From Oscillospiraceae bacterium (GTDB taxonomy: Bacteria; Bacillota; Clostridia; Oscillospirales; Ruminococcaceae): DNA of 32,347 bases. The translations under genes and the position numbers were made by a program. A model generated the notes under the pieces. It searched no databases, was not told the DNA's origin, and saw only the letters and a list, made by a program, of their open reading frames with translations. The DNA is taken from positions 1 through 32,347 of the forward strand of contig JAFSAW010000005.1 of NCBI GenBank assembly GCA_017442085.1, in the 5' to 3' direction. Position 1 is the first letter of the stretch. The number at the start of each line of letters is the position of its first letter. Shown here one piece after another: positions 7,353-15,748 of this stretch.

Positions 7353-9140
7353 ATGAGTAAAAAAACAAGATTATTGAATGTATTGCTGACGATATATGGG
7401 CTGACAGCATTTGCGTATATTTCGTTTGAATTTGCAAATTTCAATATGTCAAATTTTGGTAATTTTGTTTTGTATACATTGTTTGGATTTTATTGCCTTG
7501 TAAAGAATGGGATAAGTAAAAAAACAGATATTGCAAACGATATACTTGTGTGGATTATGTCTGCTGCGTTTTCGGCAACAGTTGTTCTGGGATATCATTT
7601 TACATATGAAACAGTTATAACGGCAAAAGTGCTGATAATGTTTGTTTTTTCTATAGGTGGGCTTACGTCTGTTTATAAAGCGATGTTTACTCAATTGTAT
7701 GAGCTTTTAAAAAGATGGGCTATATGTGAAGCAAAAGACTGTAAAACATATAACAGGCAGGAAAAAACAAAATTATGGATAAAGGCTTTTGCAATAATAA
7801 TGATATGCTGGACTGTTGTATGGCTGGCATATTATCCCGGATTTATAAATTATGATCACGAACAGATACAGCAGGTACTTAATAGTGAATATACAACACA
7901 TCATCCTATAATTCATACATTGCTTTTTGGTGGATTGTATAAGATAGGCTTGGAAACCGGAAATGCTGTTACCGGAATTATAATATATGATTTTTTGCAG
8001 ATGAGCATAATGGCGGGCATATTCGCATACAGTTATGTTTATATAAAAAAGCATATATCATCAAAAATATTCTGTGCGGTTGTATTGGCGTTTTTTGCCG
8101 TTTTTCCACTGAATTCAATTCTCGCAATAAGCACGACAAAAGATGTGATTTTTTCAGGACTTGTGCTTTTGAGCCTCATTCTTTTGCTGGAATATATTGA
8201 AGAAAAAAGAAAAGGTAAATGTTTTGCAGCAGTGTTGATGCTTGCTACAGTGGGTATGTTGCTGTTTAGAAATAATGCATTTTATGCTTTTGTACTGATG
8301 CTTTTTGTGGCGGTTTGCTTTGTCAGATTACAGCGAAAAAGTAAAAATATTATAATATTTATGTTGGTTGCCATTGTTGCATATAAAGGAGCGGATGCTG
8401 CTTTAGTACGCGCATTCAATGCAAAACAAGGGTCTATAGGTGAAATGCTGAGTGTTCCTACACAGCAGTTTGGCAGGGTGTACTATACAGCTGAAGAGCT
8501 TGGCGACGAAGGAACAATGCAGCTTGTAGAAAACTTTTACGATATGGATAAGGCCATATATCGCCAGCATATTTCTGATATGATGAAAAAGTATATAAAA
8601 AATGTCGACAGTTCTGAAAATCTTATTGAATATTTTAAAACATCTCTGGAATTGTTTAAAAGATATCCGCTGGTTACAGTACAATCGGTTGTATATCTGA
8701 CACAGGGACACTGGGATATAAACGACCTGTCCCATGCGGAAATTTATGGTACAGATGAAAATGACAGATTTGGATATCTGTCGACGAGAGTATATGAAGG
8801 GTATGGAGTGGAAACAAACAGTAAAATTCCTGTTTTGGAAGAATTGATGGAAAATGGGTTTACTAAAAATAAATACCAGTATATCCCTGCAATAAGTTTG
8901 TTGTTTGCACCTGCATTTTATCTGTGGTTTCTGGCCTTATACACTATTCAGATGATAAAAGCAAAAAGATGGACCAATCTGTTTATTGGCAGTTTTTTTT
9001 GGTTTTATATATTGACCTTATTGGCCGGTCCGTGTTCAATAATAAGGTATACATATCCTCTTATTATAAGTGTGCCGGTGCTTATAACTACAATGATTAA
9101 AACTATTTCGGACGAGAAAACGGAGAAAAACAATGGATAA
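7353..9140 (+). CDS. Polytopic membrane protein, GT-C-like glycosyltransferase (DUF6020-like)
   Basis: Integral membrane protein (595 aa) with many hydrophobic helices throughout, clustered in the N-terminal two thirds and again at the C-terminus. After one membrane segment comes LAYYPGFINYDHEQIQQVL (about residues 159-177), then THHPIIHTLLFGGLYKIG. This YPG..N.D...Q...HHP arrangement resembles the first-loop Asp and following motifs of GT-C enzymes that use lipid-linked sugars, and resembles the DUF6020 family as I remember it. A soluble loop of roughly 130 residues (about 355-480) lies before the last helices. The ATG follows AAGGG at seven bases. Its end overlaps the next gene by eight bases (ATGGATAA), so the two are translationally coupled. 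Substrate and acceptor cannot be told from sequence. The gene is visibly AT-richer than its neighbours. Confidence 0.7.
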   Translation: MSKKTRLLNVLLTIYGLTAFAYISFEFANFNMSNFGNFVLYTLFGFYCLVKNGISKKTDIANDILVWIMSAAFSATVVLGYHFTYETVITAKVLIMFVFSIGGLTSVYKAMFTQLYELLKRWAICEAKDCKTYNRQEKTKLWIKAFAIIMICWTVVWLAYYPGFINYDHEQIQQVLNSEYTTHHPIIHTLLFGGLYKIGLETGNAVTGIIIYDFLQMSIMAGIFAYSYVYIKKHISSKIFCAVVLAFFAVFPLNSILAISTTKDVIFSGLVLLSLILLLEYIEEKRKGKCFAAVLMLATVGMLLFRNNAFYAFVLMLFVAVCFVRLQRKSKNIIIFMLVAIVAYKGADAALVRAFNAKQGSIGEMLSVPTQQFGRVYYTAEELGDEGTMQLVENFYDMDKAIYRQHISDMMKKYIKNVDSSENLIEYFKTSLELFKRYPLVTVQSVVYLTQGHWDINDLSHAEIYGTDENDRFGYLSTRVYEGYGVETNSKIPVLEELMENGFTKNKYQYIPAISLLFAPAFYLWFLALYTIQMIKAKRWTNLFIGSFFWFYILTLLAGPCSIIRYTYPLIISVPVLITTMIKTISDEKTEKNNG

Positions 9141-10077
9141 AATTGCTGTTTTAATACCTTGTTACAATGAAGCGAAAACAGTTGGCAAAGTAGTCAACGA
9201 CTGGAAAAATGCCTTGCCAGAGGCTGTAATCTATGTTTATGATAATAATTCTACTGATGGTACAGACGAGATTGCAAAAAAATCAGGGGCAATTGTCAGA
9301 TACGAAAGACAACAGGGCAAAGGTAATGTTGTTCGTCGCATGTTCCAGGAAATTGATGCGGAATGCTACATTATGATAGACGGTGATGACACATATCCTG
9401 CAGAAAATGGCAGAGATATGGCAAATGATGTCTTGGACAAAGGTGTTGATATGGTTGTTGGCGACAGGCTGTCATCAACATATTTTCAGGAAAATAAAAG
9501 ACCTTTTCATAATTTTGGCAACAGCATTGTAAGAATGTCGATAAATAAGATGTTCAATAATGATATTCAGGATATAATGACAGGATATCGTGCCTTCAGC
9601 TATAGATTTGTAAAGTCATTCCCTGTGGTTTCAGCAGGTTTTGAAATAGAAACAGAGATGACAATACATGCGATAGATAAAAATATGCACATAAAAAATG
9701 AGGTTATTACTTATCGTGACAGACCGGAAGGCAGTGAATCCAAACTTAATACAGTTCAGGATGGATTGAAGGTTATTAAAACAATATTGCATCTTTATTG
9801 CGATTACAGACCTATGCAATTTTTCGGTGTTATATCAGTGTTTCTTACACTGTTAGCTTTGGTGTTCTTCATTCCTGTATTTAATGCGTATATTCATACA
9901 GGGATAGTGTTGAAGTTTCCTACACTTATAGTTTGCGGATTTAGTGTTATTGCAGCTATAATTTCTCTGTTTGCAGGTCTTATTCTGTCGGCAATTCAGC
10001 ACAAAGAGAGAAGAGAATATGAATTCAGACTGCAGCAGATTGACCGATGGTATAAGGAATTGAAGAAACGGGTTTAA
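9133..10077 (+). CDS. Glycosyltransferase family 2, polyprenol-phosphate sugar transferase type
   Basis: This 314-aa protein has an N-terminal GT-A catalytic domain of the dolichol/undecaprenol-phosphate mannosyl- or glucosyltransferase type. The start is IAVLIPCYNEAKTVGKVV, followed by DNNSTDGTDE, the QGKGNVVRRMF motif, the metal-binding IDGDDTYP, and GDRLSS...N(F/S)GN. Two hydrophobic segments near residues 230-250 and 260-283 anchor the C-terminus in the membrane. Enzymes of this family move a sugar from a nucleotide donor to a lipid phosphate carrier. Paired with the upstream GT-C-like protein, the simplest model is that this enzyme makes the lipid-linked sugar and its partner transfers it to an extracytoplasmic glycan or protein; that is inference. 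Its stop codon lies just two bases before the right 106-bp repeat, which supplies its terminator. Confidence 0.85.
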   Translation: MDKIAVLIPCYNEAKTVGKVVNDWKNALPEAVIYVYDNNSTDGTDEIAKKSGAIVRYERQQGKGNVVRRMFQEIDAECYIMIDGDDTYPAENGRDMANDVLDKGVDMVVGDRLSSTYFQENKRPFHNFGNSIVRMSINKMFNNDIQDIMTGYRAFSYRFVKSFPVVSAGFEIETEMTIHAIDKNMHIKNEVITYRDRPEGSESKLNTVQDGLKVIKTILHLYCDYRPMQFFGVISVFLTLLALVFFIPVFNAYIHTGIVLKFPTLIVCGFSVIAAIISLFAGLILSAIQHKERREYEFRLQQIDRWYKELKKRV

Positions 10078-10079
10078 AG

Positions 10080-10185
10080 AAGCGGTTTGTACGACGCACT
10101 TGACGTTGGCGGCGTATGGCTGAAAAGCACTTTAAACAATTAATTAAAGCAAAAAGGATGTTCAGACGAACATCCTTTTTTGTTT
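10080..10185 (+). repeat. 106-bp direct repeat, right copy (gene-end remnant plus terminator)
   Basis: Perfect copy of 7061-7166, offset by 3019 bases. It contains the last 20 codons of the 92-aa gene without a start or ribosome site, so it is a non-coding remnant, plus an intact terminator. It begins two bases after the stop of the cassette's second gene. Confidence 0.95.
10151..10181 (+). terminator. Duplicated terminator ending the glycosyltransferase cassette
   Basis: Identical to the hairpin at 7132-7162. In this position it is the first intrinsic terminator downstream of the cassette genes. Confidence 0.88.
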
Positions 10186-10200
10186 GTCGGTAATATGGTA

Positions 10201-10242
10201 TAAAAGGGAAAAGGGCAGGTGATTTACACCTGCCCTTTTCCC
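10201..10242 (-). terminator. Rho-independent terminator of the maltodextrin operon
   Basis: A perfect 16-bp stem (10206-10221 with 10227-10242, five-base loop) is followed on the minus strand by TTTTA. It lies 35 bases past the malQ stop and converges on the plus-strand terminator at 10151-10181. Confidence 0.85.
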
Positions 10243-10276
10243 ATGGGAATATCTTAATGGAGTGCTATATGTTTTG

Positions 10277-11758
10277 CTATATTCTGCTGTAAAGTTCCAT
10301 CTTGTGACGGAGTTTTGCAGCAAGTTCGCTGTTGAAGCTGCCTTTTCTGGTGCGCCACAGCCAGTTTGTGCCCACCGATGACGGTGTGTTCATTCTGGCT
10401 TCGCTGCCAAGGCCCAGCAAATCCTGGAACTGAATGATTGTGGTATCAGCATTGCTTGTAAGCAGTGCACGTATCATACCCCAGTTGTAGCCTTCGGTTT
10501 CGTTGAGACCAAGAAATTCCTTTGCAAAGGCAATATCTTCCGGGGAGGCACTTTCAATCCAGCCGCAGGCTGTATCGTTGTCGTGGGTGCCAATGTAGGC
10601 TATGCTGTTTGCAGGGTGCTTCCATGGCAGATATTCGTGGCTGTTTTCGTCTCTTGTGTCAAAGGCGAACTGCAGCACCTTCATACCAGGGAAACCGCTG
10701 TCGCTGAGCAGTTTTCGCACTGTATCGGTAAGATAGCCAAGGTCTTCTGCAATAATAGGCTGACGGCCTATAGCATTTTCCACAGCATTGAAAAGTTTCA
10801 TACCCGGGCCCTGTTTCCACACGCCGTTTTTTGCGGTTGTGTCGCCGTAAGGTATTGCATAGTAGGTGTCAAAGCCGCGGAAATGGTCAATTCTCAGCAC
10901 ATCATAAACCTTGCAGAGATAATCTATGCGCTTAATCCACCATTCAAAACCGGTTTTTTCGTGGTAATCCCAGTCATACAGCGGGTTGCCCCACAGCTGG
11001 CCGTCGGCAGAAAAACCGTCAGGCGGACAGCCTGCAACCTCTTTCGGCACCTTGTTTTCGTCCAGCTGGAACAATTCCGGGTTGCTCCATACGTCAACGC
11101 CGTCAAGGGAAACATAGATAGGCAGGTCGCCGATAACCTTGATGCCTTTGCTGTTTACATAGTCCAGCAGACTGTGCCACTGTTTAAAGAATATGTACTG
11201 TACTGTTTTCCAGAATTTAACCTCATCGGCGTATTTTGTCTTTACTGCTTCAAGGGCTGCAGCTTCACGGTTGCGGATTGGTGCTTCCCAGCTGTACCAC
11301 GGTGTACCGCCAAGGTTCTTTTTAAGAGCCATAAACAGTGCATAGTCATCAAGCCAGAAGGCGTTTTCTGTGCAGAATGTGTCAAATTCCTTGTCAGGAT
11401 TCTGCCAGAAGCGTGCAGCAGCCAGTTTGAGAACAGGGTAGCGCCCGTTGTAAAGTGCACCGTAATCCACCTGTTCTTCGTTATCGCCCCAGCTGTAAGC
11501 TTCAATTTCTGCCTTTGTCAGCAGACCTTCTTCGCATAAAGTTTCAAGGTCGATAAAATATGGATTGCCAGCATTGGTGGAGTAGGACTGATAAGGGCTG
11601 TCTCCGTAACCTGTAGGACAGATTGGCAGCAGCTGCCAGTATTTCTGTCCTGCAAGGCTGAGAAAGTCGGCAAATTCGCGGGCGGTTTTGCCCATACTGC
11701 CAATTCCGTAAGGGGATGGCAAAGAGGATAAGTGCATCAGAATGCCGTTACTCCTCAT
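10277..11758 (-). CDS. malQ: 4-alpha-glucanotransferase (amylomaltase)
   Basis: Cytosolic GH77 enzyme (493 aa, usual length) that transfers alpha-1,4-glucan segments between maltodextrins and releases glucose. The N-terminus GILMHLSSLPSPYGIGSMG and QLLPICPTGYGDSPYQSYS are characteristic of the family. The nucleophile is Asp291 in RIDHFRGF, the acid/base Glu338 in IIAEDLG, and the third carboxylate Asp393 in GTHDNDT. It is the last gene of a minus-strand operon behind an MsmK-type ATPase, permeases and a binding lipoprotein, and is followed by a terminator. This context points to use of imported maltodextrins. The ribosome site upstream is weak, so the start is chosen from the family N-terminus. 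Confidence 0.97.
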   Translation of the reverse strand: MRSNGILMHLSSLPSPYGIGSMGKTAREFADFLSLAGQKYWQLLPICPTGYGDSPYQSYSTNAGNPYFIDLETLCEEGLLTKAEIEAYSWGDNEEQVDYGALYNGRYPVLKLAAARFWQNPDKEFDTFCTENAFWLDDYALFMALKKNLGGTPWYSWEAPIRNREAAALEAVKTKYADEVKFWKTVQYIFFKQWHSLLDYVNSKGIKVIGDLPIYVSLDGVDVWSNPELFQLDENKVPKEVAGCPPDGFSADGQLWGNPLYDWDYHEKTGFEWWIKRIDYLCKVYDVLRIDHFRGFDTYYAIPYGDTTAKNGVWKQGPGMKLFNAVENAIGRQPIIAEDLGYLTDTVRKLLSDSGFPGMKVLQFAFDTRDENSHEYLPWKHPANSIAYIGTHDNDTACGWIESASPEDIAFAKEFLGLNETEGYNWGMIRALLTSNADTTIIQFQDLLGLGSEARMNTPSSVGTNWLWRTRKGSFNSELAAKLRHKMELYSRI

Positions 11759-11788
11759 AAAAAATCACATCCTTTTCTGTGCGCGGAA

Positions 11789-12883
11789 TTAGTGGCAGAT
11801 GATTTTCTGTGTTTCTTTGTCAAACACGTGGATTTTGCCTGTATCGATGGAAAGTGTTACTGTTGTATCTTCGCTGAATTCGTAACGTGCAGGAATTCTT
11901 GCAAGCATTTTCTGTTCATATGCGTTGAGGTAGAGATAGTTTTCGCTGCCCATCATTTCCATATGGTTGATAAATGCGCTGAATTCTGCAGGTGCGCCAA
12001 CGTGAGCGTTGTTGTTTGCGTGGATATCTTCAGGTCTTACGCCCATAACAACTTCTTTGCCGATGTATGCTTCAAGTTCAGGTTTTTCAACGTGAACACG
12101 GCATTCGCCCATAACAAGAGCCTGACCGTTGCCGTCTTTTTCAACAGTAACGTTCATAAAGTTCATCTGTGGAGAGCCGATAAAGCCTGCAACAAACATA
12201 TTGCAAGGGTAGTTGTAAAGGTTCTGCGGTGTATCAAACTGCTGTACATAACCGTCTTTCATAACAACGATTCTGTCACCCATTGTCATAGCTTCTGTCT
12301 GGTCGTGTGTAACGTAAACAAAAGTTGTTTCAAGGCGTTTGTGCAGTGCAGCAATCTGGCTGCGCATTTCTGTTCTCAGTTTTGCGTCAAGGTTGGACAG
12401 TGGTTCGTCCAGCAGGAAAACTGCAGGTTTTCTAACCATAGCGCGGCCAAGAGCAACACGCTGACGCTGACCGCCGGAGAGAGCCTTTGGTTTTCTGTCA
12501 AGATATTTTTCAAGCTCAAGGATTTTTGCTGCTTCGTTAACCTTTTTGTCAATTTCTTCCTGTGGTTCTTTGCGCAGTTTAAGTGCAAAAGCCATATTGT
12601 CGCGCACTGTCATATGCGGATAAAGAGCATAGCTCTGGAATACCATTGCAATGTCTCTGTCTTTTGGTGCAACAGTGTTAACCACTCTGTCACCGATATA
12701 AAGTTCGCCGCTGGATACGTCTTCAAGGCCTGCAATCATACGCAGTGTTGTGGATTTACCACAGCCGGAAGGACCAACAAGCACGATAAATTCCTTATCC
12801 CTGATTTCAAGGTTAAGGTCTGGTACAACGGTTACGCCGTTGTCATATGTTTTTACCACGTTTTTAAATGTGATACTTGCCAT
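11789..12883 (-). CDS. msmK: Carbohydrate ABC transporter ATP-binding protein, MsmK/MsmX/UgpC type
   Basis: ATPase (364 aa) that powers sugar uptake through MalF/MalG-like permeases. It has Walker A GPSGCGKST (about residues 38-46), a Q-loop MVFQSYALYPHMTV, the signature LSGGQRQRVALGRA, Walker B AVFLLDEPLSNLDAKLR and the H-loop VTHDQTEA. The C-terminal TOBE-type regulatory domain includes GFIGSPQMNFM and VMGVRPEDI. These features and the length fit the MsmK/UgpC group, which often serves several sugar transporters. It is located 30 bases before malQ and 17 bases after the LacI gene, with CAGGAGG before the start. The symbol is by group; msmX or ugpC are equivalent names in other species. Confidence 0.93.
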   Translation of the reverse strand: MASITFKNVVKTYDNGVTVVPDLNLEIRDKEFIVLVGPSGCGKSTTLRMIAGLEDVSSGELYIGDRVVNTVAPKDRDIAMVFQSYALYPHMTVRDNMAFALKLRKEPQEEIDKKVNEAAKILELEKYLDRKPKALSGGQRQRVALGRAMVRKPAVFLLDEPLSNLDAKLRTEMRSQIAALHKRLETTFVYVTHDQTEAMTMGDRIVVMKDGYVQQFDTPQNLYNYPCNMFVAGFIGSPQMNFMNVTVEKDGNGQALVMGECRVHVEKPELEAYIGKEVVMGVRPEDIHANNNAHVGAPAEFSAFINHMEMMGSENYLYLNAYEQKMLARIPARYEFSEDTTVTLSIDTGKIHVFDKETQKIICH

Positions 12884-12900
12884 TTGATTTTATCCTCCTG

Positions 12901-13911
12901 TTAGAGTTTTCTTGTACTTTCACCGACAATAATGCTGAAAGGCACTGTCTCGTGAACAGCTGCCGCACCGTTGTCGATGCAGTCCAGCAGAATTTCTACG
13001 CTTCGCTGGGCTATTCTTTCCCTGTTCTGTCTGATGGTGGTGAGCTTAGGATACAGATATTCGGCCAGTTCCAGACCGTCAAAGCCTACAACCGAAATAT
13101 CCTCAGGCACCTTTTTGCCGCTGTCTGTTATAGCGCGTATAGCACCTATTGCCATAACGTCCGACATTGCAAAAACAGCTGTCATTTCCGGCATCTTCTG
13201 CATAAGCACCTGCATGGCGCTGTAGCTGTCTGCCATATTGAAGAATGTTTCCATATACTGTTTTTCTTTGTCAAAAGCAACGTTGTGCTGTTCAAAGGAT
13301 TCCAGACAGCCCATATAGCGGGTGTAGGAAATCTTTGAATGTTCAATGTATCCGCCAAGAACACCGATTTCGGTGTGGCCGTTTTCGATAAGACGGCGTA
13401 TAACCGCTTTTGCGGCTTCGGTGTCGTTGATACATACGCTGGAAAGGTTTGGAAAACCAAGGGACTGTGCAGATGTGGTTACAAGCACACAGGGAACGGT
13501 GATTGCACCAAATCTGTCACGGAAATACTGCAGGTTGCAGCCAAGGAACATAATTCCTGCAGGTCTGCGTTCTGCGCAAAGGCGCACGGCAGTTTCAACC
13601 TCGTTTTCCTTTTCGTTGATATAGTAGATAAGACAGTCAAGGCCTTTTTCGGTAAGCATACCCTGCATCTGTTCCACAATGTGAGCAAAAAGCATATTGT
13701 GCGAACCTTTGATGATAATGGCAATGCCTTTTACGGCCTGCTGCTTAAGATGTTTTGCATTGTTGTTGAGTTTAAAGTGATGTCTGTCCACCACTTCCAT
13801 AATTTTTTCACGGGCTGTATCAGATACGTCAGGACGGTTATTAAGCACTCGGGAGACAGTCCCCACAGCGTAGCCGGACTCCTTTGCTATATCCTTTATA
13901 GTTATGGCCAT
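12901..13911 (-). CDS. LacI family transcriptional regulator of the maltodextrin operon
   Basis: Sugar-responsive repressor of 336 aa. The N-terminal helix-turn-helix and hinge read ITIKDIAKESGYAVGTVSRVLNNRPDVSD (interrupted at usual positions by variable residues), covering residues 3-31. A periplasmic-binding-protein-like effector domain follows, with the pattern VIRRLIENGHTEIGVLGG and ISVVGFDGLELAEYLYPKLTTIRQ. The gene sits inside the operon between the permeases and the ATPase, starting five bases after the permease stop. A perfect 18-bp LacI-type palindrome overlaps the operon's early transcribed region at 17079-17096, so autoregulated repression relieved by a maltodextrin is likely (inference). 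It resembles MalR-type regulators, but the effector is not proven. Confidence 0.93.
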   Translation of the reverse strand: MAITIKDIAKESGYAVGTVSRVLNNRPDVSDTAREKIMEVVDRHHFKLNNNAKHLKQQAVKGIAIIIKGSHNMLFAHIVEQMQGMLTEKGLDCLIYYINEKENEVETAVRLCAERRPAGIMFLGCNLQYFRDRFGAITVPCVLVTTSAQSLGFPNLSSVCINDTEAAKAVIRRLIENGHTEIGVLGGYIEHSKISYTRYMGCLESFEQHNVAFDKEKQYMETFFNMADSYSAMQVLMQKMPEMTAVFAMSDVMAIGAIRAITDSGKKVPEDISVVGFDGLELAEYLYPKLTTIRQNRERIAQRSVEILLDCIDNGAAAVHETVPFSIIVGESTRKL

Positions 13912-13916
13912 AAGGC

Positions 13917-14762
13917 TTAACCTTTAACAGCACCTGCCGCAACACCCTTGATGATATGTTTCTGACCTGCAAGGTAGATGATTACAATCGGGATAACTGT
14001 AAGCATAATACATGCCATCATAGGACCCATTTCCACACGACCGTAACTGCCACGGAAGTACTGGATAAGCATTGGGATTGTGCGGTATTTTTTGATGTCA
14101 AGAACAAGTGTAGGAAGCAGATAGTCGTTCCATACCCACATAGCTTCAAGAATACCAACGGAAACCATTGTAGGTTTAAGCATTGGCATAACAATCATAA
14201 AGAATGTCTGCAGCGGGTTGCAGCCGTCAATCATTGAAGCTTCTTCAACTTCCAGAGGAATGGATTTCATAAAGCCTGCAAACATAAATACTGCAAGACC
14301 TGCGCCGAAGCCAAGGTAGATAATCCAGATGTTCCAAGGTGTGTTGAAGTTGAGCATATCAGCTGTCTGGGACAGTGTGAACATAACCATCTGGAAAGGA
14401 ACAACCATGGAGAATGCAAACAGCAGATAGATGCCGTTGGAAATCTTTGTTTTTACGCGTGTGATGTACCAGGAGCACATTGCGCAGAACAAAAGAATTG
14501 CAGCAACGGAAGAAACTGTGATAAACAGGCTGTAGCCAAGACTTTTAAGGAAGCCCTGTGCGCTGATGGCGTTTACATAGTTTGCAAGGCCTGCAAAGGT
14601 TTCTGCTGTAGGCAGTTTGAATGCTGTATTTGTGCTGATTGCACGTTCTTCTTTAAGAGAGTTGAACAGAATCATTACAATCGGATACATATAAACAACG
14701 GAAAGAATGCCAAGGATAACAGACCATATAGCATTTGAACGTTTTTCTTTTGCTTTTTTCAT
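13917..14762 (-). CDS. Sugar ABC transporter permease, MalG type
   Basis: Inner-membrane permease (281 aa) with about six transmembrane helices. The EAA loop that docks with the ATPase reads EVEEASMIDGCNPLQTFFMIVMPMLKP (about residues 184-210, with the typical E-A---DG---------P pattern). The N-terminal helix IWSVILGILSVVYMYPIVMILFNS is typical of MalG-like partners. Its start overlaps the stop of the upstream permease (TAATG), indicating translational coupling. With the MalF-type partner, the binding lipoprotein and the MsmK-type ATPase it forms a CUT1-class oligosaccharide importer. Confidence 0.95.
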   Translation of the reverse strand: MKKAKEKRSNAIWSVILGILSVVYMYPIVMILFNSLKEERAISTNTAFKLPTAETFAGLANYVNAISAQGFLKSLGYSLFITVSSVAAILLFCAMCSWYITRVKTKISNGIYLLFAFSMVVPFQMVMFTLSQTADMLNFNTPWNIWIIYLGFGAGLAVFMFAGFMKSIPLEVEEASMIDGCNPLQTFFMIVMPMLKPTMVSVGILEAMWVWNDYLLPTLVLDIKKYRTIPMLIQYFRGSYGRVEMGPMMACIMLTVIPIVIIYLAGQKHIIKGVAAGAVKG

Positions 14763-15613
14763 TACTGCTGTACCTCCTTGGAACGTGTTGCTTTAAGCTG
14801 TGCAAAGCTGATAACTACAACCAGCAGACAGAACAGAACAGCTTTTGCCTGGCCAAGACCTTTCCACTGCATACCTGCGCGTGCGTAGAATGTCTGATAG
14901 ATGTTGAGTGCCAGCATTTCTGTAAGGTGGTTTGGTTCGCCGCCTGTAAGTGCAAGGTTCTGGTCGAACAGCTTAAAGGAGTTTGTAAGTGTAAGGAATA
15001 CACAAACTGTAATGGAAGACATAATCATAGGAAGTTTAACCTTCCAGAATGTTTCCCACTGTGTAGCACCGTCAATCTGTGCTGCTTCAATAAGGTCTTC
15101 AGGTACGTTCTGTAAACCTGCGATGTAGATAATCATCATATAACCAATCTGCTGCCATGCTGTAAGGATGATGATACCCCAATAGCCTGCCTGACTGTTG
15201 AGTGCAAGCAAAGGCTGGCCAACAAGGCTGAGTACGCAGTTGATAAGAATCTGCCATATATAACCCAATACGATACCGCCGATAAGGTTTGGCATAAAGA
15301 ATACTGTACGGAAAATGTTTGTGCCTTTCATATTGCGCGTAAGCAAAAGTGCAAGACAAAGAGCAATTACGTTGATAAGGATAATTGCAACAACGGCATA
15401 CTTAACAGTAAAACCAAAGCTGTGCAAAAATGACTGGTCAGCAAAAACTCTCTGATAGTTGCTTATGCCTACCCATTTGGCATTTTTAACTGTTGTAAAC
15501 TGACAGAAGGACAGGTAAAGACCTTCAAAAAACGGAACAATAAAGCCAATGGTAAATGCAAGTAAAGTTGGGAGCACAAATATTGGAGAATATTTCTTCA
15601 ACGCTTTTTCCAT
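14762..15613 (-). CDS. Sugar ABC transporter permease, MalF type
   Basis: Inner-membrane permease of 283 aa with about six helices, beginning with an N-terminal segment IFVLPTLLAFTIGFIVPFFEGLY. The EAA loop is EDLIEAAQIDGATQWETFWKVKLPMI (pattern EAA---G---------I-LP). This size fits short CUT1 permeases rather than the longer enterobacterial MalF. GAGAGGAG precedes the start. It follows the binding-protein gene across a strong hairpin at 15655-15685 and is coupled to the MalG-type gene. Confidence 0.95.
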   Translation of the reverse strand: MEKALKKYSPIFVLPTLLAFTIGFIVPFFEGLYLSFCQFTTVKNAKWVGISNYQRVFADQSFLHSFGFTVKYAVVAIILINVIALCLALLLTRNMKGTNIFRTVFFMPNLIGGIVLGYIWQILINCVLSLVGQPLLALNSQAGYWGIIILTAWQQIGYMMIIYIAGLQNVPEDLIEAAQIDGATQWETFWKVKLPMIMSSITVCVFLTLTNSFKLFDQNLALTGGEPNHLTEMLALNIYQTFYARAGMQWKGLGQAKAVLFCLLVVVISFAQLKATRSKEVQQ

Positions 15614-15643
15614 AAAAACGCTCCTCTCAATATAAAATTCTCT

Positions 15644-15685
15644 TAAAAAACAAACAGAGACAGCAAGGGTGTCTTGCTGTCTCTG
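15644..15685 (-). terminator. Intercistronic hairpin/attenuator between binding-protein and permease genes
   Basis: A perfect 13-bp stem (CAGAGACAGCAAG / CTTGCTGTCTCTG, five-base loop) is followed on the minus strand by a T-rich run (TTTGTTTTTT). It lies within the operon. Family knowledge: such hairpins after binding-protein genes lower transcription into permeases and stabilise the binding-protein message. Confidence 0.75.
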
Positions 15686-15748
15686 CGTTTTTAAAGTATT
15701 AACTTATTATTTCTGTAATAATGCCTGATAAATTAATAATTTAATTAA

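Noticed and set aside
7167..10079. Insertion sequence or prophage fragment
   Set aside because: Neither gene resembles a transposase, integrase or phage protein and there are no terminal inverted repeats; only the long direct repeats are present.
10080..10142. Short coding remnant in the right repeat as a gene
   Set aside because: It has only the last 20 codons of the 92-aa gene, no start codon context and no ribosome site; it is a duplicated gene end.
11732..12904. Long plus-strand reading frame opposite the MsmK-type ATPase gene
   Set aside because: Cys/His/Phe-rich shadow of a well-conserved ABC ATPase; no start signal.
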